Origin: Polytrichum commune
Taxonomy: Eukaryota; Streptophyta; Polytrichopsida; Polytrichales; Polytrichaceae
Assembly: GCA_950295325.1 (NCBI GenBank)
Contig: OX485806.1
Span: forward strand, 10,292,001 to 10,356,000
Reading direction: 5' to 3'
Length of the DNA: 64,000 nucleotides
This document shows positions 11,586 through 23,921 of this stretch, piece after piece; position 1 is the first letter of the stretch; the number at the start of each line of letters is the position of its first letter. The notes beneath the pieces were generated by a model, which saw only the letters and a list, made by a program, of their open reading frames with translations, searched no databases and was not told the origin of the DNA. A program made the translations under genes and the position numbers.

Positions 11586-13366
11586 AAGCATGCTAGTGTT
11601 GGATTGGTATGTACTATCTTTTATTGATTCATTCGGGTGTCGATAATGAGGATTGCACTTTTTGTTTTTGATACTAGTAGGGTATGGGTGTTTGAGGATA
11701 TTTTGGTTTTTTATATCATTCACATGTCTTGGCAACAATAGGGTACAAAGTAGTGGGGATATGAACTTATGTGGGACACTTAAATATTGAGGAGGCATGG
11801 CCCACTAATATGAAATGGTCGCCGCGGAAAGGCACTGGAACCAAGAGACTTGCCACTGAACATGAAGGTGACTTGGATTTTGATCATACTCGGAATCCAT
11901 CTACTCTTGCTAATGCACCTTTTTGTAGGGGATGTACATGTGTCTCTCCTAGTCTTGGACAGTTGGAGCGTAAGGATAAACATGATGTTGACTCGACTGG
12001 GGATTGTGTCCCAAAAACCCAAAACCTTCACCAACCCATCAGTCAAGATATAGATGTTATTGCAATTATTATCAAATGGCGGAAGCGGGAGAAGTTACCT
12101 TCTCTTCCACACCTACTCTTTTGCCTCTTCAAGTTTGTTATGACGACGCATCCTTGGCAAAAGAGGGATCCTCAGCTTCCATACTCAAGCACATTGGTTT
12201 CACAGAGGAGGAGGATCTTGAGGTTTTTGTTGATATATTGATAACAAATCTACACAAACTTCACCAACTTCCTCTAATTCCAAGGATAAAAGTACTTTGG
12301 CACTCCTTCCCTCAAATAACTTGCTCTCACCCAACTGGAGTTCAGGGAGCGTGGAGGCACTTCTTCTTGTAGGGAGCTCATTGAGTACTAAGCAAAGTGA
12401 TGAGTGTTTGGGGCATGAAGTCCTCCCCACGAAGGAAGACCCAACAAAATGGTGCGCCTTTTATTCCTTCATTCCTTCACAATTCTTGAGATGAGCAAGG
12501 CCCAGAGTTGCCACATGCGACACTCGTTTCGTGTTGCATGGGAAAATAATTTTCTGCTTCCGACTTGGTACGGTGGTTACCTAGGTACTTATATAGATTT
12601 TAAGATTACTCTCATAAACCTCTTGGAATGCTCCTACGTCTTCTAATGACTATGTTAAGTGCTAATGAGAAGGTAGATGTGTGTCATTTGGATACTTCTC
12701 CTCTCGGCACCGGCTTCTCATAGGACATGAAACATACGAGATGATTAGCAAATCCAAGTCGTGCCCGTACCAAGTCGGGCAAAAACATTTCTTGAATTGA
12801 CTCCAAAAATGGCAACAAATCCCCAAAATAATCTCTCACCACATCAATGAACTCATATAAACACCACAAGGTCAAGCGAATATCGTTTTTCTTATGAGTT
12901 TTATCTGAGTATATTGGTGTGATACCAATGCATGTAAGTTATACTGAAATGAACAGGTCCAAAATGGTTTCTTATCTTAATTAGGCATCTATATTTGAGT
13001 GGTGTGTGGTTAGATGTGGACATAAGAACACTCACCAAACAGACATGGGGTCAAACGAGATTGAACTATGTGCTTCAAATTCGTTCATCATTACAAGTTT
13101 CGTGAATACACATAATTCACTCTGATACTTTTCACTTCAACAATGAATAAATTAATCATATGAGCTACAAACATTATGAGTGAATTGACCTTGATTGGGT
13201 TATGATGATCGTCTTGTACTAATTGCATGTCTAACATCCTATGAGAAGTGAATTAATAGAAAGAAAACCATTTAAGACCCAACCACCTTAAATAGTGGAC
13301 ATCCTATCATTTTGCAAGTGACGTGCATTTCAGATGGTAAATTGAAAGTCATCTGACATGTTATTA
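11586..13366. other. Gene-free stretch with an incomplete foldback
   Basis: Overlapping open frames between 11771 and 12500 show no known domain and are not supported as genes. 12715-13248 is bounded by inverted ends of the foldback family (TTCTCATAGGA on the left, TCCTATGAGAA on the right). The right half, with GAGATTGAACTATGTGCT, is intact and most of the left half is missing. Confidence 0.55.
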
Positions 13367-13770
13367 GGGCATATTTACACTAGTGAACAAGGACCATTAC
13401 CACCACTTCCTAAACTATCTCTTTAGTTGGAAAACAAGTGGCTTTTCCACCTTGCTTCACACTAGATCACCAAAAATAAGACTAACCGTGTCAAAGAACA
13501 AATGAGAAAGTGACATGAAATCTTACATCTTTTGGAATAGATAATGTTTAGTGATCACCTTTCAATATGTGGTGAGAGCACCCAAATAAGTTGTCTCAAC
13601 AAAAAAAACGAGGGCAAGCGTTTGCTTTGATACATCATGCATTGTAACCAAGGCTCTTAAAATGTGGTGTGGTTTTCTCTCCCGCATGGCTTTGGACCAA
13701 GTGCCATGACCATGAGAAGTCCCACATCCTTTTTTTCTTACGGCCCTTGGTCACTAGTGTAGACGTGGCC
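13367..13770. mobile_element. Tourist-like (PIF/Harbinger) MITE, 404 bp
   Basis: Target duplication TTA at 13364-13366 and 13771-13773. Inverted termini are GGGCATATTTACACTAGTGA on the left and, read inward from the right, GGCCACGTCTACACTAGTGA, then AAGGNCC in both arms. Non-coding interior. Confidence 0.82.
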
Positions 13771-13773
13771 TTA

Positions 13774-16700
13774 AACACATGCATATCATGATGCCATTGA
13801 CATACTTCACTTAATTCTTATAACCGATCAATGAAAAATTTCTTGGGGCTATGTGTCGCTCGTGCTTTTTTTAATGGGAAGGGAATATTCAACTACATAA
13901 TCCTCTTGTTGAAAGGATGGTATCGTTGAGATCTTCCCAATTTTTGCAAAACATCGCTATTTGTTTTTTTAAAAGTACCTCAAGTTGGACTAATACATCT
14001 TTTGAAAATCCTTATTTTTATCCTTCATCCAAATATATGAATGTGAATAGCTTCTTCGATTCAAGGAGATGAAGAAGTAAAAGTTTGAGTATCACTTGTA
14101 AGGAGTCAAGGTTCCAATATGATTTGTAGCCAAAACACTTAACCGTAATTTGTACTTAGATACGGGCGTTCTTTTTTCTTTTTTTTCAGTATTATTATTT
14201 ATTTTCTTTTTGAGACAGACAAATGAAACAATTACAATTACTTATTGACCGGGGTCTTCTTTCTATACTTTGTATATATATTTTAAACATTTGAGGGGGG
14301 GGGGGGATAATGAAGATATTCTTTGCTATATGTAACTCAATTATTTCAATTGCAATGTTGGTCTCATTTGACCTTGTCACAAGTTTGTTATACATCTTCA
14401 AACTCCAAACTAAACCACTCATGGACAATCTAGGGGAAAGAAAAAACACAAGAGTAGGTTTTTTGAACTTAGAGGTTGATTGAATAAAGTGCTTTCACTT
14501 TGTTTGACTTTTGGTTAACGTCCTCCTCGGGTGGGTTCACAATGTAAACTAGGGTACAAGACCAAAGAAACTCCAAAACCGAGTGATGATTGACCCTAAT
14601 GGTCCAAAGCAAAATTATGGACCCAAGGAGTTTGAACTAGGGTTTGGGTGCAAAGTATGCAAAATGAAGTAACGATATAGACCTCAGCTGCACCACCAGT
14701 TTGGGGTAACCACTATTAAAGAGCGTTAGGAAGGAGTAGCGTAACTACGGTACATGGTTCCCTATTTCATCTTTACATGTGTTGAAATGTAGTTTCCACG
14801 TGAGACACAAATGCGTTGTGGCGAATGTGAACATGACACGTGGCAAAATTGGAGAAGAATACAATTATCTTGTGTTGGAATAGAGAGCCATCTTTGGTAA
14901 TGTTACGTGTCGTAGTTGTGTGACCACACTATCCGTCAATTTAACTAATGCTAAGGTCTACTTTTTTGCCCAAAACCCTACTTTTTGAAGTACTTGGTGA
15001 ACCTTTGAACTCTCTTCGACCATGTCTATGTCTTGTAGCCGATCCAAGAATGAGGTAGGTGTTTGTATCCTACTTGGGTGAAAATATGAAAGTATTGACT
15101 TCAAGATTAGGTGTAAAATACTTGTATTGAGCAAACCTATTTATAATCGGAAAGATTTTGTGGGATTTGTTGAGTTCAAGAGCAACAAATGATTCTTAAT
15201 GTGAGAGTTTGAATCTTGATGTGGATTTTTAGCCCATATTTTTGGATGTGGATTTGAAAGGATTGTCGATTATGATGACGTTGGAGATTTTGTTTACATG
15301 CATATTGGGTTACCATCCGGGGTGGTGACTTCATTGGAGGCCTAAATGATGTGTGTGAATCACCATGAAAGTAGACCTTTTATACATGAGATTTTTTTAG
15401 AGAGTAACAAATGTATACGTACTAATGGCATTCTAGAAAATGCACTCGTGTATTTATATTAAGCTCTTCAATTTGATGTGTTAAATTTCTCCACTATCAA
15501 AATTGGGCCTAGATCACTCCTAATGTGTAAAATATAAATCATATATTAAATAAGACTTGAGTAAATACTAAAATCCATTTTCACTTTCCAATTTGAAAGT
15601 CATTGAATTTTAATTATCATTAAAAAAATTCAGAGCATGTAACTCAATAGTTTCATCAATGGTATGGTTATGTTGCCCCATGCTTGGCATCAAACTTTTG
15701 TTGAGTTGGGTAAAATGTGATTTTGAAAGCTTATGCATAAAGTCATCCAAGTTTTCTACATGCTTATATTACCATACTCAAAGAGTGGTGTTGGGCTATC
15801 AAAACAAACTTTCTAGCTTGTTCTCTTAGAATGGGCGGGCCAAGCTAATGTTGCATAGGTTGATCCAAGATTTAGGGTGGCATATCCCATAGGAGCATAC
15901 CCTATTTTAGATCCCCAATTTTCTCAAAGTTTTTGGGATGGATAGAGGAGGTCCAAGGAGTTTTTCCTAACTTTCAAAATAGGCTTTGACACATGATATA
16001 CTAATGAGCTCTTAATAGAAAATTATCCCAATGAGGGATCAAACCCATGATTTTGTCCCTCCTTGAGGGATTTTACAAATAGCCCCACTTTCATTCTAAA
16101 TCTCGATGGTCCCCACTTAATAAAATATTTATCCTAGTACGAGATACCAATCTTTAAGCTTGGGTCGAGACTCCAAACTCTAATCTTGAGCCTGAAATTA
16201 ACCCTTAACTTCCCAAGCTTATGAAAGGGTTATTCTTATTGCATTTCTCTCAACGTTGATTGTGGAATTTTCATGAACAAGTTTTGAGATCAAAATGGGA
16301 TTTATCCATGGGATCTTGGAACATGGGAGATGAACTATTATGGAGGAAAAATTGGGCATGAGTAACCCTTTGGATATGTAGATTATAACAACTAAAGGAA
16401 GGGATGCACGAGAAAATGCCATGTTTTATCTTCCAAGTTTGACTTGTGACTGATCAAACTCACAAGGAAAATGAGTGGAATGCTTGTGTGAACAACTCAA
16501 TAGTTAAGCATCTCCACAAAGTCTCACGCCAAAATGTGCCAACCATGATATGATAGCCAACTTGCATTCGGAGTATTTAAATTGTCCCATATTTCTAACC
16601 ACATATATGCAAAACTAATCCTTAGGCATTAGAGAGTGTCCAAATGTTAAATTGAATGGTTGATATAAGCACAAAGGTTGTGTTTTACACAAATGTTAAA

Positions 16701-17119
16701 AAATCACTTTTACCAAAATAGATATCATTGATGTTCATGCAAAGTTTGCATTGCAATGCAACCATTGATTGGAATGAACACCTTCACGTGAGCTCCCAAC
16801 TTGACAAAAACATGATCACTTCAGACTTTGACAAAATTTCCACATCCTAATCATCTTCCGAACTTGCACAACTCATGTGTCTATGAGTAGGTATCCATGT
16901 TGGCGTGATGTTTATGGTTATTTTGATTGTGGATGAACGAGCTAGGTGGGATTAATGTAGGAAGAATTTATCCACCAACCAAAAATGGGTTGCTTGGGAA
17001 TTTAGGGGTTAAGTGCTAAGATCCATCAAGGGGTATTTTGAAACCCCAAGTTTCTTGGACATGGACCCTAATATAAACCCACCCTAGAACTAAGAAAGAC
17101 TAAGACTTACAATGAACGA
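13774..17119. other. Gene-free stretch
   Basis: No gene recognised. A 12-G run lies near 14296. About 15340-15720 is a dispersed repeat that recurs at about 34060-34360, sharing TACTAATGGCAT, TTTCAATTTGATGTG and CATTTTCACTTTCCAATT. The remainder is AT-rich and unassigned. Confidence 0.55.
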
Positions 17120-18330
17120 GGGGAATTGATTGCTAGTTACAAATGACCCGGTTGAGTTTGAGGAATAACCGGTTGAAGTTCAAAACTTCATGAAATCTAC
17201 ACATCGTGTTAAAAGAATCTATGGGATATACCTAAAATTATCAAAGAAAAACTGAAAGATCACAACATGTAACCAGTTGGACTTGGAAACACTAAGGGCC
17301 GGTTTACACCATGGACCAAGAAGTCGTCCAAGGGCACTATAAGAGCATTGATTGGTTGTTGAACTTGTCCCGGGCCACTTCGGTTTACACCAAGGAAAAA
17401 ATGACAGAGTGACCATGGAGGTTGAGGTCCCCAAAAGACATATTATAAGGCCTAATTAATATAGTGACATGGTCCAACAAGTTTTGCAATGAGAGAGGCA
17501 AGAGAGGTGGTCTGGTTGGAAAAGGCAAGGGCCCATGGCAGAGAAATGCAATTATAAATTTTTTTTAATGATTTTTTTTTCAGGGGGCTTTATATACAAC
17601 TCTTCCCACTATGTAAGGCTCACAAGGCTCACAAGGCACACTTTTAGCATCTATGTGATGTAATGAAACTTGAGAAGCAAGTCCACCCTCTATGTGCCTT
17701 GATCATGTCATAGCCCATGAGACATACCATTTCTTCCATTGCCCTACCCCTTAAACCGGCACCCACATGTTTCACCAAACAATGTGCGACATCTACAACT
17801 CAAGTATTCGAGTACATGAAGTGGGTCGCAAATAATGCTCAATGTACAACACAAGGTACAAGTCACATGTACATTACATTGAACATGTACAAATTAAATC
17901 GCTCAATTTTTTTTGTTATAAGAATTGTTGTGAGAAGATTTGCAAGCCACATCTTCAAAACATTTAACAAGAAGTGAAGACAAGTGAAGCCCAAGAGAAG
18001 ACAAGAGAATGATCGAACTTTATTTTTAAATATTTTTAAATATTTTAAATGCCCTTTTTGGACATACAATGTATTAAAAAAAACCAGCACATTAACCTTT
18101 TGGTGCATGGTCATCCTTCTTGGTCCACATTTGGTTTACACCTAGTGAGGGGCCCAAAAACTTTGTAAATTGATTTCTTAAGAAATTGAATCATGGAAGC
18201 TGGACCATGAAGTCGGACCATGGAAAAAGGCCACCTTCCATGGTCCAACTTCATGGTCCATGGTGTAAACCGGCCCTGAGAATTGGACCGATTATGCCCA
18301 AAAATAAACCCAGACATGGATTTTTACAAT
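17120..18330 (-). mobile_element. Small hAT-like MITE, TAGTG family, interrupted by a Tourist-like element
   Basis: 17120-17295 carries the family blocks GTTGAGTTTGAGGAATAACC, GAATCTATGGGATATACCT and TTGGACTTGGAAACACTAA. The family resumes at 18277 with GGACCGATTATGCCCAAAAA. The block between, 17296-18276, is a separate inserted element. Confidence 0.75.
17296..18276. mobile_element. Tourist-like element, 981 bp, inside a hAT MITE
   Basis: Inverted termini GGGCCGGTTTACACC, then ATGGACCA.GAAGT, match over about 29 bp with one difference. Flanking trinucleotides are TAA (17293-17295) and TGA (18277-18279), consistent with a 3-bp duplication after one change. The right part holds further GGTCCA/TGGACC hairpins. 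No long open frame. Confidence 0.82.
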
Positions 18331-20107
18331 TCCTGAGCTTTCTTTATTAGGTGCTTCTCACAATCTTTGTCTCTAGTACCTCTATATTAGGTAGGGCTTG
18401 TCAATTGTCTTACAGTTTAATGTTGCAATAGGTAACTTATAAGTTAGAACCTTCAGAAGCTAACACACTTGGATGTGGGCTTAACTAACACATGGCATTG
18501 CACCTTATAAGACCACTTATTGCCTCTTTTTTCACTGCCTTTTCAAACCATAATTGGCATATTTTTTTGTCCCTAGAGATTGGTATAGTCAGCCACTGGT
18601 CGGTTTCGATGGCAAGGCTATGATTTGAGGTGCAGTTAACAACAATAACTCATCGTTGAGGTGGGGTCAATGATTGCTTCAAGTGTCATTCACATTCATA
18701 GTTGAGAAAAATCTTTGAGGTTAAGGGAATCTGATTTTTCCCCTATGAGGTGGAAAGAGTTAGCAAGAAAGGCGTGTTTGATAACATCAAATATGGGTTT
18801 TGGTGGTATTGTGATGTACATGGTTCCCTGTTGTGGTAAACCCCATGGATGTCTTTTTGTAGCAAGTGTGAAATCCTTGTTTAGCTAGGTGTGAAGAAAG
18901 TGAGACTACTTGATTAACATACCAAGAAGGTGGTAGTGGCCATGACATTGTTGGAAACATGTAGCTAGTTTAAGTGCATATACATTCATAAGGAGTTCTC
19001 CAAATTCAACCCACAATATAAGGTAGGTTGTCGAAGAGCACACTTTGATGTGAGTCCTCATATGTACCCACGTGCCTTTCTAAAAGAAGCAATAGTTGGA
19101 GTCACGTGTTGGGAACTCAAATCACATTTATTCAAAGCATTGGTGCTCCCCGCTGTATTCATATTTATGGGTTGTCTCTATTTGTTCATTACCTATGTAA
19201 ATCCTTCCCAATTTAGTTTCCCTTTGTTATGGCCAAAGATCATGAACATGACCCGCATACCTTATCATGCTACTTATGTAGTCACCTTTTTAATCAGATG
19301 ACAATGAACACCTGTATATAAGGCTTGGAATGAAGAATGGACACCAAAAGACACACATTATGATGAGTTTGGACTATGTGATTAGAATATATACACCATT
19401 CTAAGTCCAACGATTGGCACTAAAAGAGGAAAACAAATCTTCATTTCGACCTCTTTCATTTTTTGCATGCATCCCAATTTCATTCAAAGACTTGAACATA
19501 GCAAATATCTATTATTTAGGTAATTCCGAACATTTTGACCAATTCCGGACAAAACCGGTGGTTGACAGTATCATCTGAATGCCTTTGATATTGTGACTTC
19601 TTTCCACAACTTTGAGTTTGTGTGTTATGTGTGTCTCCTAGCGGTTTTTCAACATGCATTTACGACCATATAGTTTGTATGTTTGCACTATGTTTTGTTT
19701 GTTATCACACAATGTGTGCATAATTCCAGATTTTTCGAAAGTCCGATATTACCTAAATACCAATTCAATATGTGTGACTCACAACAAATACTAACTGGAT
19801 GAGACAATTCCTAACCTGGTCCAACATCCAAATTATCATCGAAGTTAGAGATGCTCACAATAGGATCGCAAACCTTAAAGTGGACATGCTTAATTCGGTT
19901 AATGCGATCATTCGGACACCTATAATTCAATACTATGCTATTAGGTATGCGTCTAAGAACGACAACAAAAAGACATGTCTTTGAATGAGACTGGACTATG
20001 TGCTCAAATTTGTTACCCATTCTAGACTCAAAAGTCAACATAAATTGAGGAGAAGGAGGGGGGGGGGGGGGAAATGCTATTTGCATGATCGATATCTAAC
20101 TCCTTAA
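18331..20107. other. Gene-free stretch with foldback-family fragments
   Basis: No gene recognised. 19230-19460 and 19900-20060 are reverse half-copies of the foldback family, with AATGGACACCAAAAGACAC, GGACTATGTG and GACTGGACTATGTGCTCAAA. A 14-G run is at 20058-20071. Confidence 0.55.
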
Positions 20108-20351
20108 CTTGGGGGGTTCACTGGCGAAAATCGTAGAACAACGTGCGATAAAAAATAGGGTCCAATATATTCATTGTAGATAAATTTTATAAAAAATGTA
20201 CATGTAAAATAGGGGATTTTAAAATAGTGAAACATGTTTACATGTAAAATACCATCACATATAATATTTTCTGCAAGGTAAATAACCCCCCCAATAAATA
20301 GGTCCCGAACGCACGTGTATGCAAAATATAAGAGGGAGTGAACCCCCTGAG
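20108..20351. mobile_element. hAT-type MITE, 244 bp, 8-bp target duplication
   Basis: CTCCTTAA occurs directly outside both ends (20100-20107 and 20352-20359). Inward-reading ends are CTTGGGGGGTTCACT and CTCAGGGGGTTCACT (13 of 15 identical). The subterminal ACGTGCG is shared with the element at 8335-8745, suggesting a related family. A possible degenerate relative begins near the 16-G run at 21860-21875 (GGTGACTGGCC). Confidence 0.82.
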
Positions 20352-20359
20352 CTCCTTAA

Positions 20360-23300
20360 CCATCACCTTTAAAAATTCATATCAATTTCACGCGGGCTTC
20401 AAATTTCTCTACGATTGAACATGGCTTCTTGATTCAAACTCACATCAACCAAATTTTAGATTTTACGAATCAAAGATGTATTCTATAGCAAACAAAAAGA
20501 AGGAACCATTTAGTGTAGGTTTTTGGAAGAAGAGATCGGAGCCTCGTTGTACTTGGTGATTTCCTTTTTGAGTTGCGGTTCGAGCCACTCTAGAATAAAA
20601 AAGACATGTAGGCTATGACACCATGAACATATCTAGGGGTGCATACTAGAATCTAGAGGACCCATAAAACTTCAAAAGTCTCTTGACACTTAAATATCTC
20701 GTCAATAAGTACACAATTAAGTAGGAGCTAGACTTTAACAAAGGCCAAAACCTCGCTCTCACATGTGTGTGCGTCGGAGCATCCTCGCATTCCAAGTTCG
20801 TTTTGCAAAATTAAAGCCGGCCACATGTGTGACGGCACTTTGTCAATTTAATTGGAGCAGCTAAAGCTCATCACTTAGCTTCAAGTGACGGTTTGTATAC
20901 GATCATCAACAATGTGCTCCGACACACACACATGTGACTAGATGAAACAAACTTTTAAACGATTCCCATGTAGCTAGTACTTGAAAGGGGAATCCCGAGG
21001 CACCAAAAGGGTAATCTTAAGCCACTTGAATCCCTTCTACAAAAGTTTCATGAGGTTGAAAGAAATCAAGCTTTCATTCATTGCTAGTAGCTAGATAACT
21101 CAAGCCAAGCATGGCATCGTGATGTTCGGGTGGTGGACACTTTCAAAAATCAATACGTAGTTAACATCAATATGCATGTGTCTTATTCAATATATTTTTT
21201 ATATACCTATTTACTTTGGAGTGTAAATTAAATGGCTCATCATTTTTCTAAACTGGTGAACAATCATAATGTTATTGTAAGGATCAATACGGCAGTTCTT
21301 TAATGTGGATCAAAGCTAAAAGGTCAATGCTCAACACCCTTTCCACACTAACCAGTTTGTGCGCACCTATGTGTTATCACGAAGGAGGATCACACATATG
21401 TTAATTGATTTTTTAAATTAAAAGAAAATAAAATGAACGTTTTGTCGCTTTGATCTTATATATTCTCATGATGTTGGGTTTGTAGAAGTCTTGCTAATTA
21501 ACTTGGTGTGTCTTGTAGTTTATTGAACAACACAAGAGGCCAAACATATTGAACGAAACCGTAGTAGACTTGACTTCTTCATTAGGTGCCAAGATTTTGT
21601 AGGGGATTTGGTTACTTATCTTAATCAAACACCTATATTTGAGTGGTGTGTAGCTAAGTATAGCTTCAAGAATAGACACCAAAAATACAATGTGTGTTTA
21701 GCATAGACTAAACCATGTGCTCAAAATATGTTAACTACCTTAGGGCTCAACAATCAACATAAATGGAGGAACTTACATGACCACTTAATGAATGTGAGAA
21801 TCTTCACCTTGATATTCATAGGAAAATATTCATATGAGCTCTGAAAATTGTCAGGCTCCGGGGGGGGGGGGGGGGTGACTGGCCAAAAAGTAGAAACCAT
21901 GTGAGAACAACTATAGGGTGCTTTTTATTCATTGGCAAGAAAAATTATTAAAACTTTGGATCTACCATAGCCTACTTAAATTGCGAAACATGTGATTATG
22001 TATAATTTAGCATAAGGGGAAAACCCCCACTTTAGGTTTGAGGTAGAAAGAAATCAGTTTGACAAAAATAATAAAGATTTTTTAAAATAAAAAAACGAGT
22101 ATATTCACATATAATACATGCAAAATGAATGAAAATTGAAAAACTGGGTTATGATGTGTACACTCTTCTTTCACCAATATATAGCAACATGGATATACGC
22201 CATGCCATATTGGAGTCCTAAGTTTGCCTTCGTACAAAACGAGTAAATCAAAATTTTATAAGTAATTTAGCATCATTTGAAATAATCTAGGTTTTCTTTT
22301 ATAATTACCTATCGGGTGTTGAATATTTGATGAAGTTGCTTTTTTTCTACTTAAAGGGTTCCTCAAAATCCAAATGAGGAGATAAACAACCTCCATAAAA
22401 ATACTCTTTTTACGCATGTGGGTACATAACACAAGAGGAAATGACTCCTTGGAGTTGTGAGGAAAGCAACTACGACCTCGATTTGAATTTTGCCAACCAT
22501 CTTGTACTAATCGTGTGTTTTATATCTTGGGAGTAGTGGGCTAGTCAGAAAATGTATCCCATTCAAGACTCATCTGTGTTGCTTGTTGTAGCATGCTCTT
22601 CGTTGGTGTCACAAAGCTAAGTCAATTTTGGGGGAGAATTCACTACAGACGAGTATATTACTTGTTATCAAGTTAGCAGGTATAACACATTGCAACGTCC
22701 TTTTGGTTGGTGAGTACAATTTCTTTTTCAGTTGAAATTTGCACAACCAGACAATCGGAAGTGGTTGCTTGTACGGTGACACATATATAGCTGGAGAATT
22801 GATCATCATGGATTTTTTTTCTTTCCATGCGAGGCAATTCGATCGAAAGGCAGATATCCATAGATTTTTGGGTGTAATCGGTCCGGATCCTAGTGTTTCC
22901 AAGTCCATCTGGTTACATGTTGGCATCTTTCCGTTTTCTCTTTATTAAGTTGAGGTATTTTCTCTAAATTCCTCTAAAACGATCGATAGTTTTCCCGAAG
23001 TCTTAAATTTCAACCAATTATGTTCTCAAACTTAACTGGTTCATCTGTAACTAGCAGACGGTTCTCCCTGTTCATGTATCTCTACTAATCAAGTGGACCC
23101 TAACAAACGGCTCTTGCCAAAATTTGCTACTGTGACTTGTTATGTTTTGTTGTTGTGAGTGTCCATGTAAATATGCTGCAGTACCAAAACACCTGAAATC
23201 GGTACTTGACAAGTGATTTCATACCAAAAGTTGAAGTATGTGAGCCTTATGTGGTCACTCTTCTTTATGGGTTTTGCATTTCAAATCTGATCTTGAAGGA

Positions 23301-23921
23301 TGCGATGATTGTCTTTGTGATTTGCAAATGCTATGTGGATGAGGTAATTCTTGATTCAATCCAACGGTCATAAGTGTTTGTGGAGTTGAATGTGCCCACA
23401 ATGGAGCCACACAACTTAATTCTTTAAGGTCATAGGTACATACCAATTTTATCTTCTTTTTGATACCATTCAAATATATGTAATGAGGATTTCACATTTT
23501 TTGATACCAGTAGGGTATGTGCTTTTGAATTCAACACCATTCGGGTCTAGAAACCATGCAAATACCTTCATACTTAGATCAAGTCGCCCTAGTATCAATA
23601 TGGTTTCGGATGGTACTGACCCAGACAATAACTCACCTTGAAGATACGCACCAAATATCAATATTTGACTAGTACTACAATTTTGATACTAGTTGGGTAG
23701 GTTCTTTGATACCATTATTGATGTCGAGTATTGATACCTTGCATTCACCTATACACTGGTCCAAGACTGGTACATACAGAGCTCACAAATATGTCCACCA
23801 AGTGCATGCCCACACAAGAAAAATAAATTCAGATCAATTAGTAATCAAATACAGGTGCTGTTTTACACATGTTACAGATTTGGCAAACCGGGTCTATTAT
23901 AAAATGAGACTCGGTTGCCCT
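20360..23921. other. Gene-free stretch downstream of the channel gene
   Basis: No gene recognised. About 21610-21850 is a reverse half-copy of the foldback family and 22480-22520 carries its terminal block. 22830-23075 is a forward TAGTG-family hAT MITE copy (GGATCCTAGTGTTTCCAAGTC, TTACATGTTGGCATCTTTCC, TTCCTCTAAAACGATCG). 23480-23760 is a family D fragment (GATACCAGTAGGGTATG). The part next to 23922 should hold the 3' untranslated region of the channel gene. Confidence 0.55.

Noticed and set aside
11771-12494. Cluster of overlapping plus frames of 65-156 codons
   Set aside because: No recognisable domain, no splice model that improves them, and surrounding sequence is repeat-derived.
21860-22190. 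Possible third G-run hAT MITE starting at the 16-G tract
   Set aside because: The left part resembles the family end, but I could not find a matching right end or a duplication.
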